From assembly GCF_007713465.1 (NCBI RefSeq), contig NZ_VMSG01000009.1, positions 143,524 through 207,523 of the forward strand: 64,000 nucleotides of DNA. Reading direction: 5' to 3'. How positions within the stretch are numbered: the stretch's first letter is position 1; each line of letters starts with the position of its first letter. The position numbers and the translations under genes were made by a program. The stretch is from Pseudomonas sp. H3(2019). GTDB taxonomy: Bacteria > Pseudomonadota > Gammaproteobacteria > Pseudomonadales > Pseudomonadaceae. This document shows, one piece after another, positions 9,887 to 19,547 of the stretch. The notes beneath the pieces were generated by a model. The model made no database searches and had not been told where the DNA came from. It was given only the letters and a program-made list of their open reading frames with translations.

Positions 9887-10699
9887 ATGGGGTTCCTCAA
9901 CGCCTGGCGCCGCCAGCGCACGCTGGCCAAACACCCCGTTGCCGATGAAACCTGGCAACGGGTGCGCCAACACCTGAGTTTTCTCGACGGCCTCAGCGAG
10001 GCCGAAGACCGCTGGCTGCGTGAAGCCGCCGTGCTCTTTCTGCAAGAAAAACACCTGACCTGCCTGCCCGGCGTCGAACTGCACCAGGAACAGCGCCTGT
10101 TGCTCGCCGCTCAGGCGCAGTTGCCGTTACTGCACCTGGGCGATTTGAACTGGTATCAGGGTTTCCACGAAATCGTGCTCTACCCCGACGACTTCCTCAG
10201 CCCGCAGCGCCATCGCGATGCCAGTGGCGTCGAGCATGAATGGAACGGCGAGCACAGCGGCGAAGCCTGGCAACAGGGGCCGATCATTCTGGCCTGGCCG
10301 GGCGTGATGGCCAGTGGGGGCTGGGAAGGCTACAACCTGGTGATCCACGAACTCGCGCACAAACTCGACATGCTCAACGGCAATGCCAACGGCTTGCCAC
10401 CGCTGCACAGCGACATGCGCGTCAGTGAGTGGGCGAAAGTCATGCAGCACGCCTACGACGACCTTAATCGCCAACTGGATCGCCATCCGCACGCCAACAC
10501 CGCCATCGACCCTTACGCGGCGGAAAACCCGGCCGAGTTCTTCGCCGTCACCAGCGAATACTTCTTCAGCGCCCCGGATCTGTTGCACGCCACTTATCCA
10601 CAGGTCTATCAGCAACTGCAGCTGTTTTACCGCCAGGACCCGCTGGCCAGGCTCGAGCAACTGCAAGCCACACATCCGGGCTATCAGCCACACGACTAG
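9887..10699 (+). CDS. mtfA: MtfA-type zinc metallopeptidase (M90)
   Basis: Cytosolic zinc peptidase of 270 aa, homologous to E. coli MtfA, which binds the repressor Mlc and so affects glucose PTS expression. The zinc site HELAH is at residues 154-158, followed by the conserved DMLNG and, further on, [17 protein letters not shown], the third-ligand region of the family. Pseudomonas usually lacks the Mlc-ptsG circuit, so its target here is unknown. Starts 6 bp after dedA. Confidence 0.9.
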   Translation: MGFLNAWRRQRTLAKHPVADETWQRVRQHLSFLDGLSEAEDRWLREAAVLFLQEKHLTCLPGVELHQEQRLLLAAQAQLPLLHLGDLNWYQGFHEIVLYPDDFLSPQRHRDASGVEHEWNGEHSGEAWQQGPIILAWPGVMASGGWEGYNLVIHELAHKLDMLNGNANGLPPLHSDMRVSEWAKVMQHAYDDLNRQLDRHPHANTAIDPYAAENPAEFFAVTSEYFFSAPDLLHATYPQVYQQLQLFYRQDPLARLEQLQATHPGYQPHD

Positions 10700-10755
10700 C
10701 GTCCTGCCTGGGTCTATACGACCTCTGGTACGTGGCGCAGGCGACGGAATATGCC

Positions 10756-10761
10756 TATAAT
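10756..10761 (+). promoter_or_regulatory. -10 element of the ppa promoter
   Basis: A perfect TATAAT 60 bp before the ppa start codon. The matching -35 (TGGCGC at 10733-10738 with a 17-bp spacer) is poor, so only the -10 is claimed. Confidence 0.55.
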
Positions 10762-10821
10762 CGCCGCCACTTTTTGGTCAATCCGGCCAAGTCATTTGGC
10801 CACTTACGGGGGCACCGCCCA

Positions 10822-11349
10822 ATGAGCTACAGCAAGATTCCGGCTGGCAAAGACCTGCCGAACGACATCTACGTCGCGATCGAGATTCCGGCCAACCATG
10901 CGCCGATCAAATACGAAATCGACAAAGACAGCGATTGCCTGTTCGTTGACCGTTTCATGGCCACCCCAATGTTCTACCCGGCCAACTACGGTTACATCCC
11001 GAACACCCTGGCAGACGACGGTGATCCCCTCGACGTGCTGGTTGTGACCCCTTACCCGGTTGCTCCAGGTTCGGTAATCCGCGCGCGTCCAGTCGGCATC
11101 CTGAACATGACCGACGACGGCGGCGGCGATGCCAAAGTCATCGCTGTTCCACACGACAAGCTGTCCCAGCTGTACGTCGACGTGAAGGAATACACCGACC
11201 TGCCACCGCTGCTGATTCAGCAGATCGAGCACTTCTTCGCGAATTACAAAGATCTCGAAAAAGGCAAATGGGTGAAGATCGAAGGTTGGGACGGCGCAGA
11301 CGCCGCTCGCGCCGCGATCATGAAGTCGGTTGCTGCCTATAAAGGCTGA
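10822..11349 (+). CDS. ppa: Inorganic pyrophosphatase
   Basis: Soluble family I pyrophosphatase, 175 aa, the normal bacterial size. It hydrolyses pyrophosphate to phosphate and pulls biosynthetic reactions forward. The acidic metal-binding signature [10 protein letters not shown] is at about residues 66-75, and [12 protein letters not shown] precedes it. The start is ATG 10822 ([10 protein letters not shown]). It has its own -10 element and a strong terminator, so it looks monocistronic. Confidence 0.97.
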   Translation: MSYSKIPAGKDLPNDIYVAIEIPANHAPIKYEIDKDSDCLFVDRFMATPMFYPANYGYIPNTLADDGDPLDVLVVTPYPVAPGSVIRARPVGILNMTDDGGGDAKVIAVPHDKLSQLYVDVKEYTDLPPLLIQQIEHFFANYKDLEKGKWVKIEGWDGADAARAAIMKSVAAYKG

Positions 11350-11384
11350 GACGGCGCTGGCTGAACGCCACTGACCTCTTGAAG

Positions 11385-11410
11385 AAACCCCGGTTATCCG
11401 GGGTTTTTTT
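11385..11410 (+). terminator. Rho-independent terminator of ppa
   Basis: Stem AAACCCCGG / CCGGGGTTT with a TTAT loop, running into seven T residues, 36 bp after the ppa stop. Confidence 0.93.
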
Positions 11411-11430
11411 ATGAGTGTTAAAACATCAGG

Positions 11431-11447
11431 TTAAACAGGGTGTTTAA
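11431..11447. promoter_or_regulatory. Palindromic operator candidate upstream of the S24 repressor
   Basis: Perfect palindrome TTAAACAGGGTGTTTAA in an AT-rich leader, 133 bp before the repressor start. Related half-sites occur nearby (TGTTAAAACA at 11417-11426, CGTTTATAT and CGTTTAATAT at about 11463-11482). The symmetry and spacing suit an HTH dimer, so autoregulation by the adjacent gene is likely but not shown. Confidence 0.5.
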
Positions 11448-11579
11448 TGAAACAAAGTCTAACGTTTATATGCGTTTAATATGAACTAACAATATCCTGC
11501 ACCACAGCAGAATATTCCCGCGAAAATTGATCCGGTTGTTTATTTAATCCGGCCACCCCGGCCCGTAAACTCCGTTTTC

Positions 11580-12329
11580 ATGAAAAAGCACAAATGCGGC
11601 CCACGCTTCAAAGCGCTCCTGAAAGAGGTGAACATCACCCCGACGGCATTCGCGGCATTCTGCAACGTCGAGCCCCAGCACGTGAACAACTGGTACATCC
11701 GCGGCGTTCCCTACCCGCGAATGGAACAAATCGCCCGCTTGTTAAGTGTGAACAGCCTGTGGCTGCTCAACGGCGAGGGCCCAAGACATCCAGGCTCGGG
11801 ACAACTGACGGATCAGACCGGCAACGTTTTCGACGCGCAAGAAACCCGCGGCGTGTACACCGTGAACGTCGATTCGCTCGATGTAGAAATCCCGCTGTAT
11901 AACGAAGTCCCCACGGCCCCCGGTGCCAGCGATACCCAGGTCTCTGAAATACCCGGCGAATTCATCCGCCTGCCGCGACACTACCTTGAAAGCCTGGAAG
12001 TCGAACCGGCCCAGGCCATCTGCGTGCCGATGGTCGGCGACAGCATGTCGGAGAAAATCGAAGACGGCTCGACCCTCGCCATCGACCGCAGCCTGACCCA
12101 GGTCGTCGACGGCCAGATCTACGCCCTCGAACACGCCGGCATGCTGCGCATCAAATACCTGCACCGCCTCCCCTCCGGCGCCCTGCGACTGCGCAGCCAC
12201 AACAGCAGCGGCTATCCCGATGAAATCTTCAGCGCCAAACAAATCGAAGAACAAAACATCGAAATCCTCGGCTGGGTCTTCTGGTGGTCCACGCTGAACA
12301 AACAGAGGCCACCGGTGCCGTTCAGTTGA
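11580..12329 (+). CDS. XRE/S24 LexA-like transcriptional repressor
   Basis: 249 aa. An N-terminal helix-turn-helix (about 12-65, with FAAFCNVEPQHVNNWYIRG) is joined to a C-terminal S24 peptidase-like domain carrying the Ser-Lys dyad: Ser155 in MVGDSMSEKIEDG and Lys192 in MLRIKYL. Related phage-type repressors usually have a self-cleaved Ala-Gly in the hinge; here the matching stretch reads YNEVPTAPGAS with no Ala-Gly, so cleavage may be lost. It resembles prophage and pyocin repressors, but no phage genes are in the window. An AT-rich leader with a palindrome precedes it. Confidence 0.85.
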   Translation: MKKHKCGPRFKALLKEVNITPTAFAAFCNVEPQHVNNWYIRGVPYPRMEQIARLLSVNSLWLLNGEGPRHPGSGQLTDQTGNVFDAQETRGVYTVNVDSLDVEIPLYNEVPTAPGASDTQVSEIPGEFIRLPRHYLESLEVEPAQAICVPMVGDSMSEKIEDGSTLAIDRSLTQVVDGQIYALEHAGMLRIKYLHRLPSGALRLRSHNSSGYPDEIFSAKQIEEQNIEILGWVFWWSTLNKQRPPVPFS

Positions 12330-12465
12330 AACCGAGTCGCCCTTTTAAGCACCACAACGCTCTGGATAGCACTTCACGCTGGGAATTCCCCAAAAAAATC
12401 AGTATGCTGCGCCCCACATTTGCATCGACCCGCCCAGCGCCCGTCCGATCGCACCGACAAGGCAG

Positions 12466-12546
12466 ATGACTTTCTCGCCAAGTCCCACAGCCGGACGCAA
12501 GATCCGGGTGTACGTTTTGAAGGCTGGTACGGTTTACCAAAAATAA
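12466..12546 (+). CDS. Possible 26-aa small protein
   Basis: Short frame MTFSPSPTAGRKIRVYVLKA... of 26 codons, ending 19 bp before a strong terminator. An AAGG lies only a few bases before ATG 12466, closer than ideal. An AT-rich stretch with a TATGCT element (12401-12406) lies about 60 bp upstream. I do not recognise the peptide. The alternative is that the segment from about 12415 to 12590 is a small RNA or simply the 3' end of the repressor transcript. Confidence 0.35.
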   Translation: MTFSPSPTAGRKIRVYVLKAGTVYQK

Positions 12547-12565
12547 ACCAAGCCCGTCCCCGAGA

Positions 12566-12588
12566 AGCCGGCCACAAGCCGGCTTTTT
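12566..12588 (+). terminator. Rho-independent terminator
   Basis: Stem AGCCGGC (12566-12572) and GCCGGCT (12578-12584) with a CACAA loop, followed by T residues. It ends the repressor/small-ORF transcript. Confidence 0.88.
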
Positions 12589-12786
12589 AATGTCCGAAAT
12601 AATCCTGTCCATTCTGAGAAATCAACTGATAGCCTCTCTATTCAGGGGCCATAAGGCATTTCTCTGTCCAATGGTGTTTAACGCGGAATACCGCGCAGGC
12701 CGAACGCAGGCATCGCGTAGGATGCCGAGCTAGCCGCTTGAATCTCCAGCAATGACACATTGGCGCCATGAAGGGCCAGGCATCGA

Positions 12787-13920
12787 TCAGCCTCCATCCA
12801 TCTGCGCAAGCATCCGGCGAAAACGCTGCAACGAAAGTGCGAACAGCACGCTGCCGATGAGTAGTAGCGCAAGAAGTTGAACCCACACGACGTCCAGCCC
12901 CGCGCCGCGGTACAGCACGCCTTCTCCCAACTGCACCAAGTGGGTGGTGGGCGCGGCCAGCATCAGGTACTGCACCAGCGTGGGCATGCTTTCGCGCGGA
13001 GTGGCGCCGCCGGAGAGCAGGATCAACGGCAACAGCACCAGCATCAGCAACAGGCCGAACTGCGGCATGCTGCGGGCCACGGTGGCGAGATAGATGCCCA
13101 GGGCGGTGTTGGCGAATAAGCTCAGCGCGGCGCCGACCAGGAACAGCCAGACCGAGCCTTCGATGGGTACGGCGAGCAACCCGCGTACCACGAACTGCAA
13201 CGACAACGCCGCCGCCACCAGCACCACCGTGCCCATCGCCAAGACCTTGGCCAGCATGATCTGCGTGGGGGTGACCGGCATCACCAGCAGGTGTTCGATA
13301 GTGCCGTGCTCGCGTTCGCGGATCAGCGCGGCTCCGGTCAGAATGATCGCCAGCATGGTGATGTTGTCGATGATCTGCAGCAGGCTGCTGAACCAAGTCT
13401 TGTCCAACGCCGGGTTGAATCGTGCGCGCAGCGCCAGTTCCACCGACAGGGCCGAATTGCCGCGATAACGCTGCACGAAGGTCTTGACCTCATCGGTGAC
13501 GATCTGCTCGACATAGGCGCTGCCGCTGAAGGCTTGATCCATGCGTGTGGCATCGACGTTGAGCTGCACCTGCGCGGGACGACCCGCCAGAACATCGCGC
13601 TGCAGGTTGGGCGGCATGTGCAGCACGAAGGTATAGCGGCCGGAGTCCAGACCGGCGTCCATCTCGGCAACACTGATGTGCTCTGGTTGCGTGAACTGAG
13701 GTGGGTAGAAAGCGGTGGCGATGCGCTGCGACAGGGGCGAATCATCTTCGTCGACGAAGGCGATCGGTGCGTTGTTCAGGGTGTCTGGAATGGCCGAGGC
13801 GGCCGTGTAGACCATCACCGTGAAGCTGAAGACGATCAGCAGCAGCATGACCGGATCGCGCCACAGGCTGCGAAGCTCCTTGACGCTCAGTTGCCAGATG
13901 TTGGAAAAAGTGCGTTTCAT
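12787..13920 (-). CDS. ABC-2 type permease (YhhJ-like)
   Basis: 377 aa inner-membrane permease: one N-terminal membrane segment (about 21-42), a long periplasmic part to about 165, then five membrane segments ending near residue 365. The TGAALIREREHGTIEHLLVMP stretch is the cytoplasmic coupling motif of ABC-2 drug/polysaccharide exporters. It follows RbbA with one base between stop and start, so it is the fourth and last gene of the export operon and should pair with that ATPase. The E. coli counterpart is YhhJ (374 aa). Confidence 0.88.
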   Translation of the reverse strand: MKRTFSNIWQLSVKELRSLWRDPVMLLLIVFSFTVMVYTAASAIPDTLNNAPIAFVDEDDSPLSQRIATAFYPPQFTQPEHISVAEMDAGLDSGRYTFVLHMPPNLQRDVLAGRPAQVQLNVDATRMDQAFSGSAYVEQIVTDEVKTFVQRYRGNSALSVELALRARFNPALDKTWFSSLLQIIDNITMLAIILTGAALIREREHGTIEHLLVMPVTPTQIMLAKVLAMGTVVLVAAALSLQFVVRGLLAVPIEGSVWLFLVGAALSLFANTALGIYLATVARSMPQFGLLLMLVLLPLILLSGGATPRESMPTLVQYLMLAAPTTHLVQLGEGVLYRGAGLDVVWVQLLALLLIGSVLFALSLQRFRRMLAQMDGG

Positions 13921-13921
13921 C

Positions 13922-16657
13922 TCAGCGCTCCTGTTTGTGCAACATCGCAATCGACAGACCCATCACCAGCGGTACGGCCACCAACAAGGCAATGAAGGAC
14001 TGCTGCAGATCAGCCAGCCCCAAAGCCTTCGCGAATACGCCACGGCTGATGAGAAACATATGGGTGGCCGGGTAGACTTCGCCGATCAGCTTGCCGATGC
14101 CCTCCAACGAGGAAACGGGTGTAGTCAGCCCGGCGAACTGGGTGGCAGGCACCAGCGTGCCGATCAGCGCGGCGAACATCGCGGCAATCTGACTGCGTGT
14201 GACGGCCGATGCGATCAGCCCCATGCTGGTGGAGATCACCAGAAACACCAGGGTGGCCAGCGCCAGGGTGGCAAAGCTGCCCTTCATGGGCACATCCAGT
14301 ACGGTCACCGCCAGCACGCTCATCAACAGGAAGTTCAGCATTCCCAGCGCCACATAGGGCAGTTGCTTGCCAAGCAGGAACTCGGTGCGGGTGACAGGGG
14401 TGACGTAGAAGTTGATGATCGCGCCCAGTTCCTTCTCGCGCACCACGGCTAGCGCGGTCAGCATCGCCGGCAGCATCAACAGCAGCAATGGCACCACCGC
14501 CGGGACGATGGCGGGCAGGCTCTTGATGTCCGGGTTGTAGCGAAAGCGCGTCTGCACTTCGACCGGGTTGGTGTAGGTTTTGCCGTTCAATTGCTGGGAT
14601 TTTTGCGTCAGCCAGAGCAGGTGCATGCCCTGCACATAGCCTTGCACGGTTTCGGCGCGGCTGGGCATGGCGCCGTTGATCCAGGCACCGACCTGGGCGT
14701 TGCGCCCCAGCGTGGCGTCGCGGGCAAAGCCGGACGGGATCTCGATGACCAGACTCAGTTCGCCGGTCTGCATGCGTCGGTCCAGCTCTGCGTAACTGTG
14801 CAACGGCGGGCGCTCAAGAAAATACGGCGAACCGGAGAGCGCCAGGGTGTAGTCATGGCTCAAGCCGGTCTGATCACGGTCAAGCACGGCGTAGCGCAGG
14901 TCATTGACGTCGGTGCTGATGCCATAGCCGATAACAAACATCAGCAGCAGCGATCCCAGTAGCGCCAGTGTGGCGCGTACCGGATCGCGCCGCAGTTCCA
15001 GCGACTCGCGCCAGGCGTAGCTGAGTAGACGCTGCAGGCTGAAAGACTGAGCCTGTTCGGGTGCTGTTGTGGCCGTGCCGTGCCGTGTGGGAGCGCTCTC
15101 ATCCGGCACAGGCGCGGTATTGTTATCGGCCTCGATCAGATAACCGATAAAGGCCTCTTCCAGACTGGCGGCACCGCGTTTTTCCACCAACTGCATCGGT
15201 GCATCACTGTCGAGTACCTTGCCCGCATGCATCATCGACATGCGGTCGCAGCGCTCGGCCTCGTTCATGAAGTGGGTGGAGATGAAGATGGTCACGTGGT
15301 CGCGCCGCGACAGTTGCACCAACAAGCGCCAGAACTTGTCGCGCGCCACCGGATCGACGCCCGAAGTCGGCTCATCCAGAATAAGCAGTTCGGGCTTGTG
15401 AACCATCGCCACGGCCAGCGATAGGCGCTGGCGCATGCCCATGGGGATGCTGGGCGGCAGGCTATCCATGACGTCCAGCAATTCAAAACGCCCGGCCATT
15501 TGCTGCACGCGAGCGTCGATCTCTGTGGCGGGCACATGGAATAGCTTGGCATGCAGGACCAGGTTCTGCTTTACCGTCAATTCGTTATAGAGCGAGAACG
15601 ATTGCGACATGTAGCCTACGCGACTGCGTGTGGCAAGGTCGTGAGAGTCGATCTCCTTGCCGAACAGCCAGGCACGGCCTTCGCTGGCGGGTAGCAGGCC
15701 GGTGAGCATTTTCATCGTGGTGCTCTTGCCGCAGCCGTTGGAGCCGAGAAACCCGAAGATTTCTCCGCGACGGATGCGAAAGCTCACGTGATCCACGGCC
15801 GTGAAGTCGCCAAAGCGCATTGTCAGTCCCTGGGCTTGGATGGCGATATCGTCCGGGTCGGTCTGCAAGGGAGGAATGACCACAGGCTCGTGGTCTTGCT
15901 TTTTCTCGTCCGGCAACAAACTGATGAAGGCCGACTCCAACGAATCGCAATTGGTGCGTGCCAGCAGTTCGGCAGGCGTGCCGGTGGCCCGCACCCGACC
16001 TTCGTCCATGACTGCCAGCCAGTCAAAGCCTTGTGCTTCATCCATGTAGGCGGTGGCGACGATCACGCTCATGCCGACTCGCTGGCGACGGATACGGGCG
16101 ATCAGTTCCCAGAACTGCGCGCGCGCCAGCGGATCGACACCCGTAGTGGGTTCGTCGAGGATCAGCAGGTCGGGATCATGGATCAGAGCGCAGCACAGGC
16201 TCAGTTTCTGCTTCATGCCTCCCGAAAGCTTCCCGGCGGGTCGCGCAAGAAATGGATACATGCCGGTGCTACGGGTCAAATCGTCGATGCGTCGGCGCCG
16301 TTCGCTGGCGTTTTGACTGAACAACCGTGCGATGAACTGCAGGTTTTCCTCCACTGACAGTGTGGGGTACAGGTTCTTGCCCAGGCCTTGGGGCATGTAG
16401 GCAATACGCGGGCAGATCTGGTCGCGGTGGGCCTTGCTGGCGATGTCGGCGCCCAGCACCTCTACTGTGCCTTGCTGTACCCGACGCGCGCCGGAGAGCA
16501 ACGACAGCAGACTGGACTTGCCTACGCCATCCGGGCCGATCAGCCCTACCATGCAACCGCCGGGGATGTCCTGGGTGATGCCCGCCAGCGCCTGGGTCTT
16601 GCCGTAATGCAGGCTTACGTCCCGCAAGCGAACCACGGGTTCAGCGAGGCTGTTCAT
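13922..16657 (-). CDS. rbbA: RbbA-like ABC transporter: two ATPase domains fused to a permease
   Basis: 911 aa, the same length as E. coli RbbA/YhiH. Two ABC domains come first: Walker [10 protein letters not shown] near 40 with signature LSGGMKQKL, and Walker [10 protein letters not shown] near 300 with MGMRQRLSL in place of a canonical signature. An ABC-2 permease of about six membrane segments follows from about 540. E. coli RbbA was described as a ribosome-bound ATPase, but the operon here (outer-membrane factor, HlyD adaptor, this protein, YhhJ-like permease) argues for an envelope exporter. The ATG overlaps the preceding stop by 4 bp. Confidence 0.9.
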   Translation of the reverse strand: MNSLAEPVVRLRDVSLHYGKTQALAGITQDIPGGCMVGLIGPDGVGKSSLLSLLSGARRVQQGTVEVLGADIASKAHRDQICPRIAYMPQGLGKNLYPTLSVEENLQFIARLFSQNASERRRRIDDLTRSTGMYPFLARPAGKLSGGMKQKLSLCCALIHDPDLLILDEPTTGVDPLARAQFWELIARIRRQRVGMSVIVATAYMDEAQGFDWLAVMDEGRVRATGTPAELLARTNCDSLESAFISLLPDEKKQDHEPVVIPPLQTDPDDIAIQAQGLTMRFGDFTAVDHVSFRIRRGEIFGFLGSNGCGKSTTMKMLTGLLPASEGRAWLFGKEIDSHDLATRSRVGYMSQSFSLYNELTVKQNLVLHAKLFHVPATEIDARVQQMAGRFELLDVMDSLPPSIPMGMRQRLSLAVAMVHKPELLILDEPTSGVDPVARDKFWRLLVQLSRRDHVTIFISTHFMNEAERCDRMSMMHAGKVLDSDAPMQLVEKRGAASLEEAFIGYLIEADNNTAPVPDESAPTRHGTATTAPEQAQSFSLQRLLSYAWRESLELRRDPVRATLALLGSLLLMFVIGYGISTDVNDLRYAVLDRDQTGLSHDYTLALSGSPYFLERPPLHSYAELDRRMQTGELSLVIEIPSGFARDATLGRNAQVGAWINGAMPSRAETVQGYVQGMHLLWLTQKSQQLNGKTYTNPVEVQTRFRYNPDIKSLPAIVPAVVPLLLLMLPAMLTALAVVREKELGAIINFYVTPVTRTEFLLGKQLPYVALGMLNFLLMSVLAVTVLDVPMKGSFATLALATLVFLVISTSMGLIASAVTRSQIAAMFAALIGTLVPATQFAGLTTPVSSLEGIGKLIGEVYPATHMFLISRGVFAKALGLADLQQSFIALLVAVPLVMGLSIAMLHKQER

Positions 16658-17727
16658 GGCAAGTCCCTAAGCTGTAAGGCTTCAGGCCATCGGGCCTGTG
16701 GATCGGTCCTGATCCAGGCAACGCCGGGCAGGCCGGACTTTACGTAATCCTGGTACTTGCGCAGCAATGCTTTGTCGATCCGAGCCTTGACCCGGAACAT
16801 CAGCTTCTGCCGCTCATTGGCGGTCTCCACGAATTTGGGGGTGAACTGGGCCTGGCGCGAGACAAAGGTGACCTTGGCGGGTATCGGCAAGTTCGGCGCG
16901 GTGTCCAGCACGATGCGCACTTCACTGCCCAGGGCCACTTGCCCGGCGGCTTCGGTGGGCAAGAAGAAGCTCATGTAGACATCTGACAGGTCGATCAGGT
17001 TAAGCACCTTGCCGCCATCGCCGAGCATTTCGCCGGGCTGGGCCAGGCGATACTGCACGCGGCCAGTGCGCGGGGCCTTGAGAGTGCTGTCGTCCAACTC
17101 GGACTGGATGCGCTCGACCGTGGCCTGCGCTGCCGCGACGCTCGATGTTGCGCCGGTGACTTCGGCGTCGGTGGCTTCGATGGCCGATCTGGCGGCGTTA
17201 GCCTGCGCGCGCGCGGCATTGAGCGCGGCCCCGGTATTCGCCACGCTGGCGCGGTCATCGTCCAACTCCTGGCCTGTTGTGGCGCCGTCCTTGACCAATA
17301 CCTCGGTGCGCGCCAGCCGACGCTGGGCGGCATTCAGTTCCGTATGGCGCTGAACCACGACAGCCTCGGCGGCCGCCTGCTCGCTGCGGCGCATGTTCGC
17401 CTGCGCCTGAGTGGCCTTCACGGCATGTTCTGCCCGTTGCAATTGCGCTTGGGCCTCGCGCATCTGGGCCAGCAGCGAATCGATATGCATGTGTGCCAAC
17501 ACCTGCCCAGCCTGCACCTCGTCGCCTTCATCGGCCAGGATCTGCTCGATGCGACCGCCAAATTTGGCGGCCACGTCCACCTCCGTGGCTTCAATGCGTC
17601 CATTGCTGACCATCAGACCGTCCGGCACGGCGCGTTGATCGAACCAGTCCCAGCCGATCCAGGCTGCACCGGCAATGGCCGCCACGATGGCAACTGCGGT
17701 GATTTTCTTCTTGATGGGGGCGCTCAT
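16654..17727 (-). CDS. HlyD family periplasmic adaptor (YhiI-like)
   Basis: 357 aa membrane-fusion protein that should link the inner-membrane ABC exporter to the outer-membrane channel. It has an N-terminal anchor (about 7-25), a lipoyl half-motif [18 protein letters not shown], a long coiled-coil hairpin rich in Ala/Gln/Glu (about 75-215), and the second lipoyl half [23 protein letters not shown] 17727 ([10 protein letters not shown]) begins just before the membrane anchor; the longer frame adds an implausible Cys-rich leader. It lies 7 bp after the outer-membrane gene and overlaps rbbA. Confidence 0.9.
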   Translation of the reverse strand: MSAPIKKKITAVAIVAAIAGAAWIGWDWFDQRAVPDGLMVSNGRIEATEVDVAAKFGGRIEQILADEGDEVQAGQVLAHMHIDSLLAQMREAQAQLQRAEHAVKATQAQANMRRSEQAAAEAVVVQRHTELNAAQRRLARTEVLVKDGATTGQELDDDRASVANTGAALNAARAQANAARSAIEATDAEVTGATSSVAAAQATVERIQSELDDSTLKAPRTGRVQYRLAQPGEMLGDGGKVLNLIDLSDVYMSFFLPTEAAGQVALGSEVRIVLDTAPNLPIPAKVTFVSRQAQFTPKFVETANERQKLMFRVKARIDKALLRKYQDYVKSGLPGVAWIRTDPQARWPEALQLRDLP

Positions 17728-17734
17728 GGCTGGG

Positions 17735-19228
17735 TTATTCCTCTGCGATATCTGAAAACAGGGTGGATGGCGGCTGATCGAGTAACGGGGCGCTCGGCAC
17801 ATGCCGTGAGCCGCCACCCAGTGCGGCATACAGCACCACCCGGTTGCGCAGCAGTGCGTGTTGCGCTTGTACCACTTGTTGCTGGGTCTGCAGACGATCA
17901 CGTTCGGCGTCAAGCACCTCCAGGAAACTGGACCGGCCACGGTCATGGCTCAAGCGCGCCAGCCGACTGCGTTCTTCCTGGATCTCGACGGCTTGCTGCT
18001 GCACTGATAATTGCTGTTGCAGCCAGTGCTGGTTGGCCAGGGCATCCGCTACGTCGCGAAAGGCGCTCTGGATGATTTGCTCGTACTCAACGACGGCAAG
18101 GTGTTTGCGCACATTCGCCAAATCCAGGTTGGCCTGGTTCAGTCCCCCATCGAAGACCGGCAACGACAGGCTTGGTGCGAAGTTCCAGGCACGGCTGCTT
18201 GCGTTGAATAAGTCACTCAGTTCTGCGCTGGCCAGGCCGCCGAAAGCGGTCAAGCTGATGCGCGGGAAGAAGGCCGCGCGGGCCGCGCCGATATGGGCGT
18301 TGGCGGCGCGCAGGCGATGCTCTGCCGCGATGATGTCCGGGCGGTTGATCAGCAGGTCGGATGGCAGGCCGGCATCCAGGGGCTGGACCAGGGTCTGATC
18401 GGCGACAGGCCTGTCGTTGGCATCGACGAGGTCAACCTGTCCGACCAGCAGATTCACTGCATTGCATTGCAAGTCGCGTTGCTGTTGCAGTTGCAGCGCC
18501 AATGCCTCGGCCTGGGTTAGTAGCGTCTGCACCTGGGTCAGTTCCAGCTTGGTCACTGACCCCATCTCAAACCGATGTGTGAAGATGCGCAGCGATTCGC
18601 TCTGGTTGGCCTGAGCGGCGTTAGCCAGGCGCAGGCGCTCATCCAGCTCGTGGAGGCCAATCCAGGCGTCGGCCACCTGCGCCACCAGGCTGATCGTTAC
18701 TGCCCGATGCCCGGCCTGGGTCGCCAGGAATTGCTGCAAGGCTTCTTCGTTCAGGCTGGCGATACGCCCCCGGAAGTCGATCTCCCAACTGCTGATACCC
18801 ACACCTGCCTTGAATTCGTTGCCAGTCGAGGTCTGACCGATTTCCGACAGATCCGCAGGCGTGCGCGAGCGTTGCGCATCGACTCCCAGGGCAACAGTGG
18901 GCGCCAGGGAGCTGCGCTCGATGCGGTAGGCGGCCTGTGCTTGCCGAACCCGCAAAGCGGCACTGCGCAGGTCGTGGTTGTGAAGCAGCGCCTGGCGGAT
19001 CAAAGCCTGTAGATGAGGATCGGGAAAATAGCTCTGCCAGGTTTTATCGGCCGCCGAGGTCAGTGCCCCATCCTCGAATCTTTTACCGCTCCCTTGCTGG
19101 TAATGCGCAGGCAAGGTGCTGTTGTTGGGTGTTGTATACGGCGGTATTAACGTAGTGCAGCCTGATAGCAGCACCATCACAAATGCTGCACTGCACTGTC
19201 GTGACATGATGTGAAGTTTCCGATCCAT
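17735..19228 (-). CDS. NodT/OprM-type outer-membrane efflux lipoprotein
   Basis: TolC-like channel, about 497 aa, first gene of the four-gene export operon. The lipobox VLLSGC near the N-terminus marks a lipoprotein, and two homologous TolC halves follow (LALRVRQAQAAYRIERSSLAP-like helices; LINRPDIIAAEHRLRAANAHIGAARAAFFP is the classic motif of the second half). The start is uncertain: GTG 19258 lies inside the regulatory repeats at 19256-19299, so ATG 19228 or ATG 19207 is more likely. A dedicated outer-membrane partner beside an rbbA set suggests a complete tripartite pump. Confidence 0.88.
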   Translation of the reverse strand: MDRKLHIMSRQCSAAFVMVLLSGCTTLIPPYTTPNNSTLPAHYQQGSGKRFEDGALTSAADKTWQSYFPDPHLQALIRQALLHNHDLRSAALRVRQAQAAYRIERSSLAPTVALGVDAQRSRTPADLSEIGQTSTGNEFKAGVGISSWEIDFRGRIASLNEEALQQFLATQAGHRAVTISLVAQVADAWIGLHELDERLRLANAAQANQSESLRIFTHRFEMGSVTKLELTQVQTLLTQAEALALQLQQQRDLQCNAVNLLVGQVDLVDANDRPVADQTLVQPLDAGLPSDLLINRPDIIAAEHRLRAANAHIGAARAAFFPRISLTAFGGLASAELSDLFNASSRAWNFAPSLSLPVFDGGLNQANLDLANVRKHLAVVEYEQIIQSAFRDVADALANQHWLQQQLSVQQQAVEIQEERSRLARLSHDRGRSSFLEVLDAERDRLQTQQQVVQAQHALLRNRVVLYAALGGGSRHVPSAPLLDQPPSTLFSDIAEE

Positions 19229-19255
19229 AGGAGGCATGGAGGGAAGTGTGCTCTT

Positions 19256-19299
19256 CACGCGTCAATCGTCTTTCAAGGTTCTATCAAGATTTCATCAAG
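19256..19299 (-). promoter_or_regulatory. Four 11-bp tandem boxes upstream of the export operon
   Basis: Read on the minus strand: CTTGATGAAAT, CTTGATAGAAC, CTTGAAAGACG, ATTGACGCGTG, in exact 11-bp register (TCAAG/TCAAT on the plus strand at 19295, 19284, 19273, 19262). Hexamers spaced 11 bp on one face of the helix are how OmpR-family regulators bind. The same arrangement is upstream of mipA and between the response regulator and the alpha-oxoamine synthase. Confidence 0.7.
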
Positions 19300-19547
19300 T
19301 GCGGCCAAAGTGCCGGTCTGCGGAACAGACGCCCACGGTGCAGCCTTGCCTTGAGCGTCTGAGATTATTTTCGGGGCTGTAGCGGTGTCAGCACTGAAAC
19401 GGGCGGCTCGCTCATGAGCAGCCAAGCGCCCGCCACCAATAACAAGACTGCCGCCACGGTACAGGCCAACCAAATCAGTTTCCGGCACCACGGCCCCCGT
19501 GCCGGGATGGGCTCTCTACGTGCGCGCACTGTGGATGTCTATTCGCC

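Larger units (their letters stand above)
12330..12786. other. 457-bp gap: small ORF, terminator, then unassigned sequence
   Basis: The left half holds the possible 26-codon gene and its terminator. From about 12590 to 12786 I see no convincing gene in either direction. This is where the conserved-looking neighbourhood ends and the export/two-component block begins, so it may be an insertion boundary, but no flanking direct repeat or integrase was found. Confidence 0.5.

Noticed and set aside
12638..13396. 252-codon frame overlapping the end of the ABC-2 permease
   Set aside because: It is in another frame of the permease gene, with Arg/His-rich translation and no family match.
19273..19491. 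Short frames on both strands between the outer-membrane lipoprotein gene and mipA
   Set aside because: No ribosome site or recognisable sequence, and the left part is occupied by the regulatory boxes.
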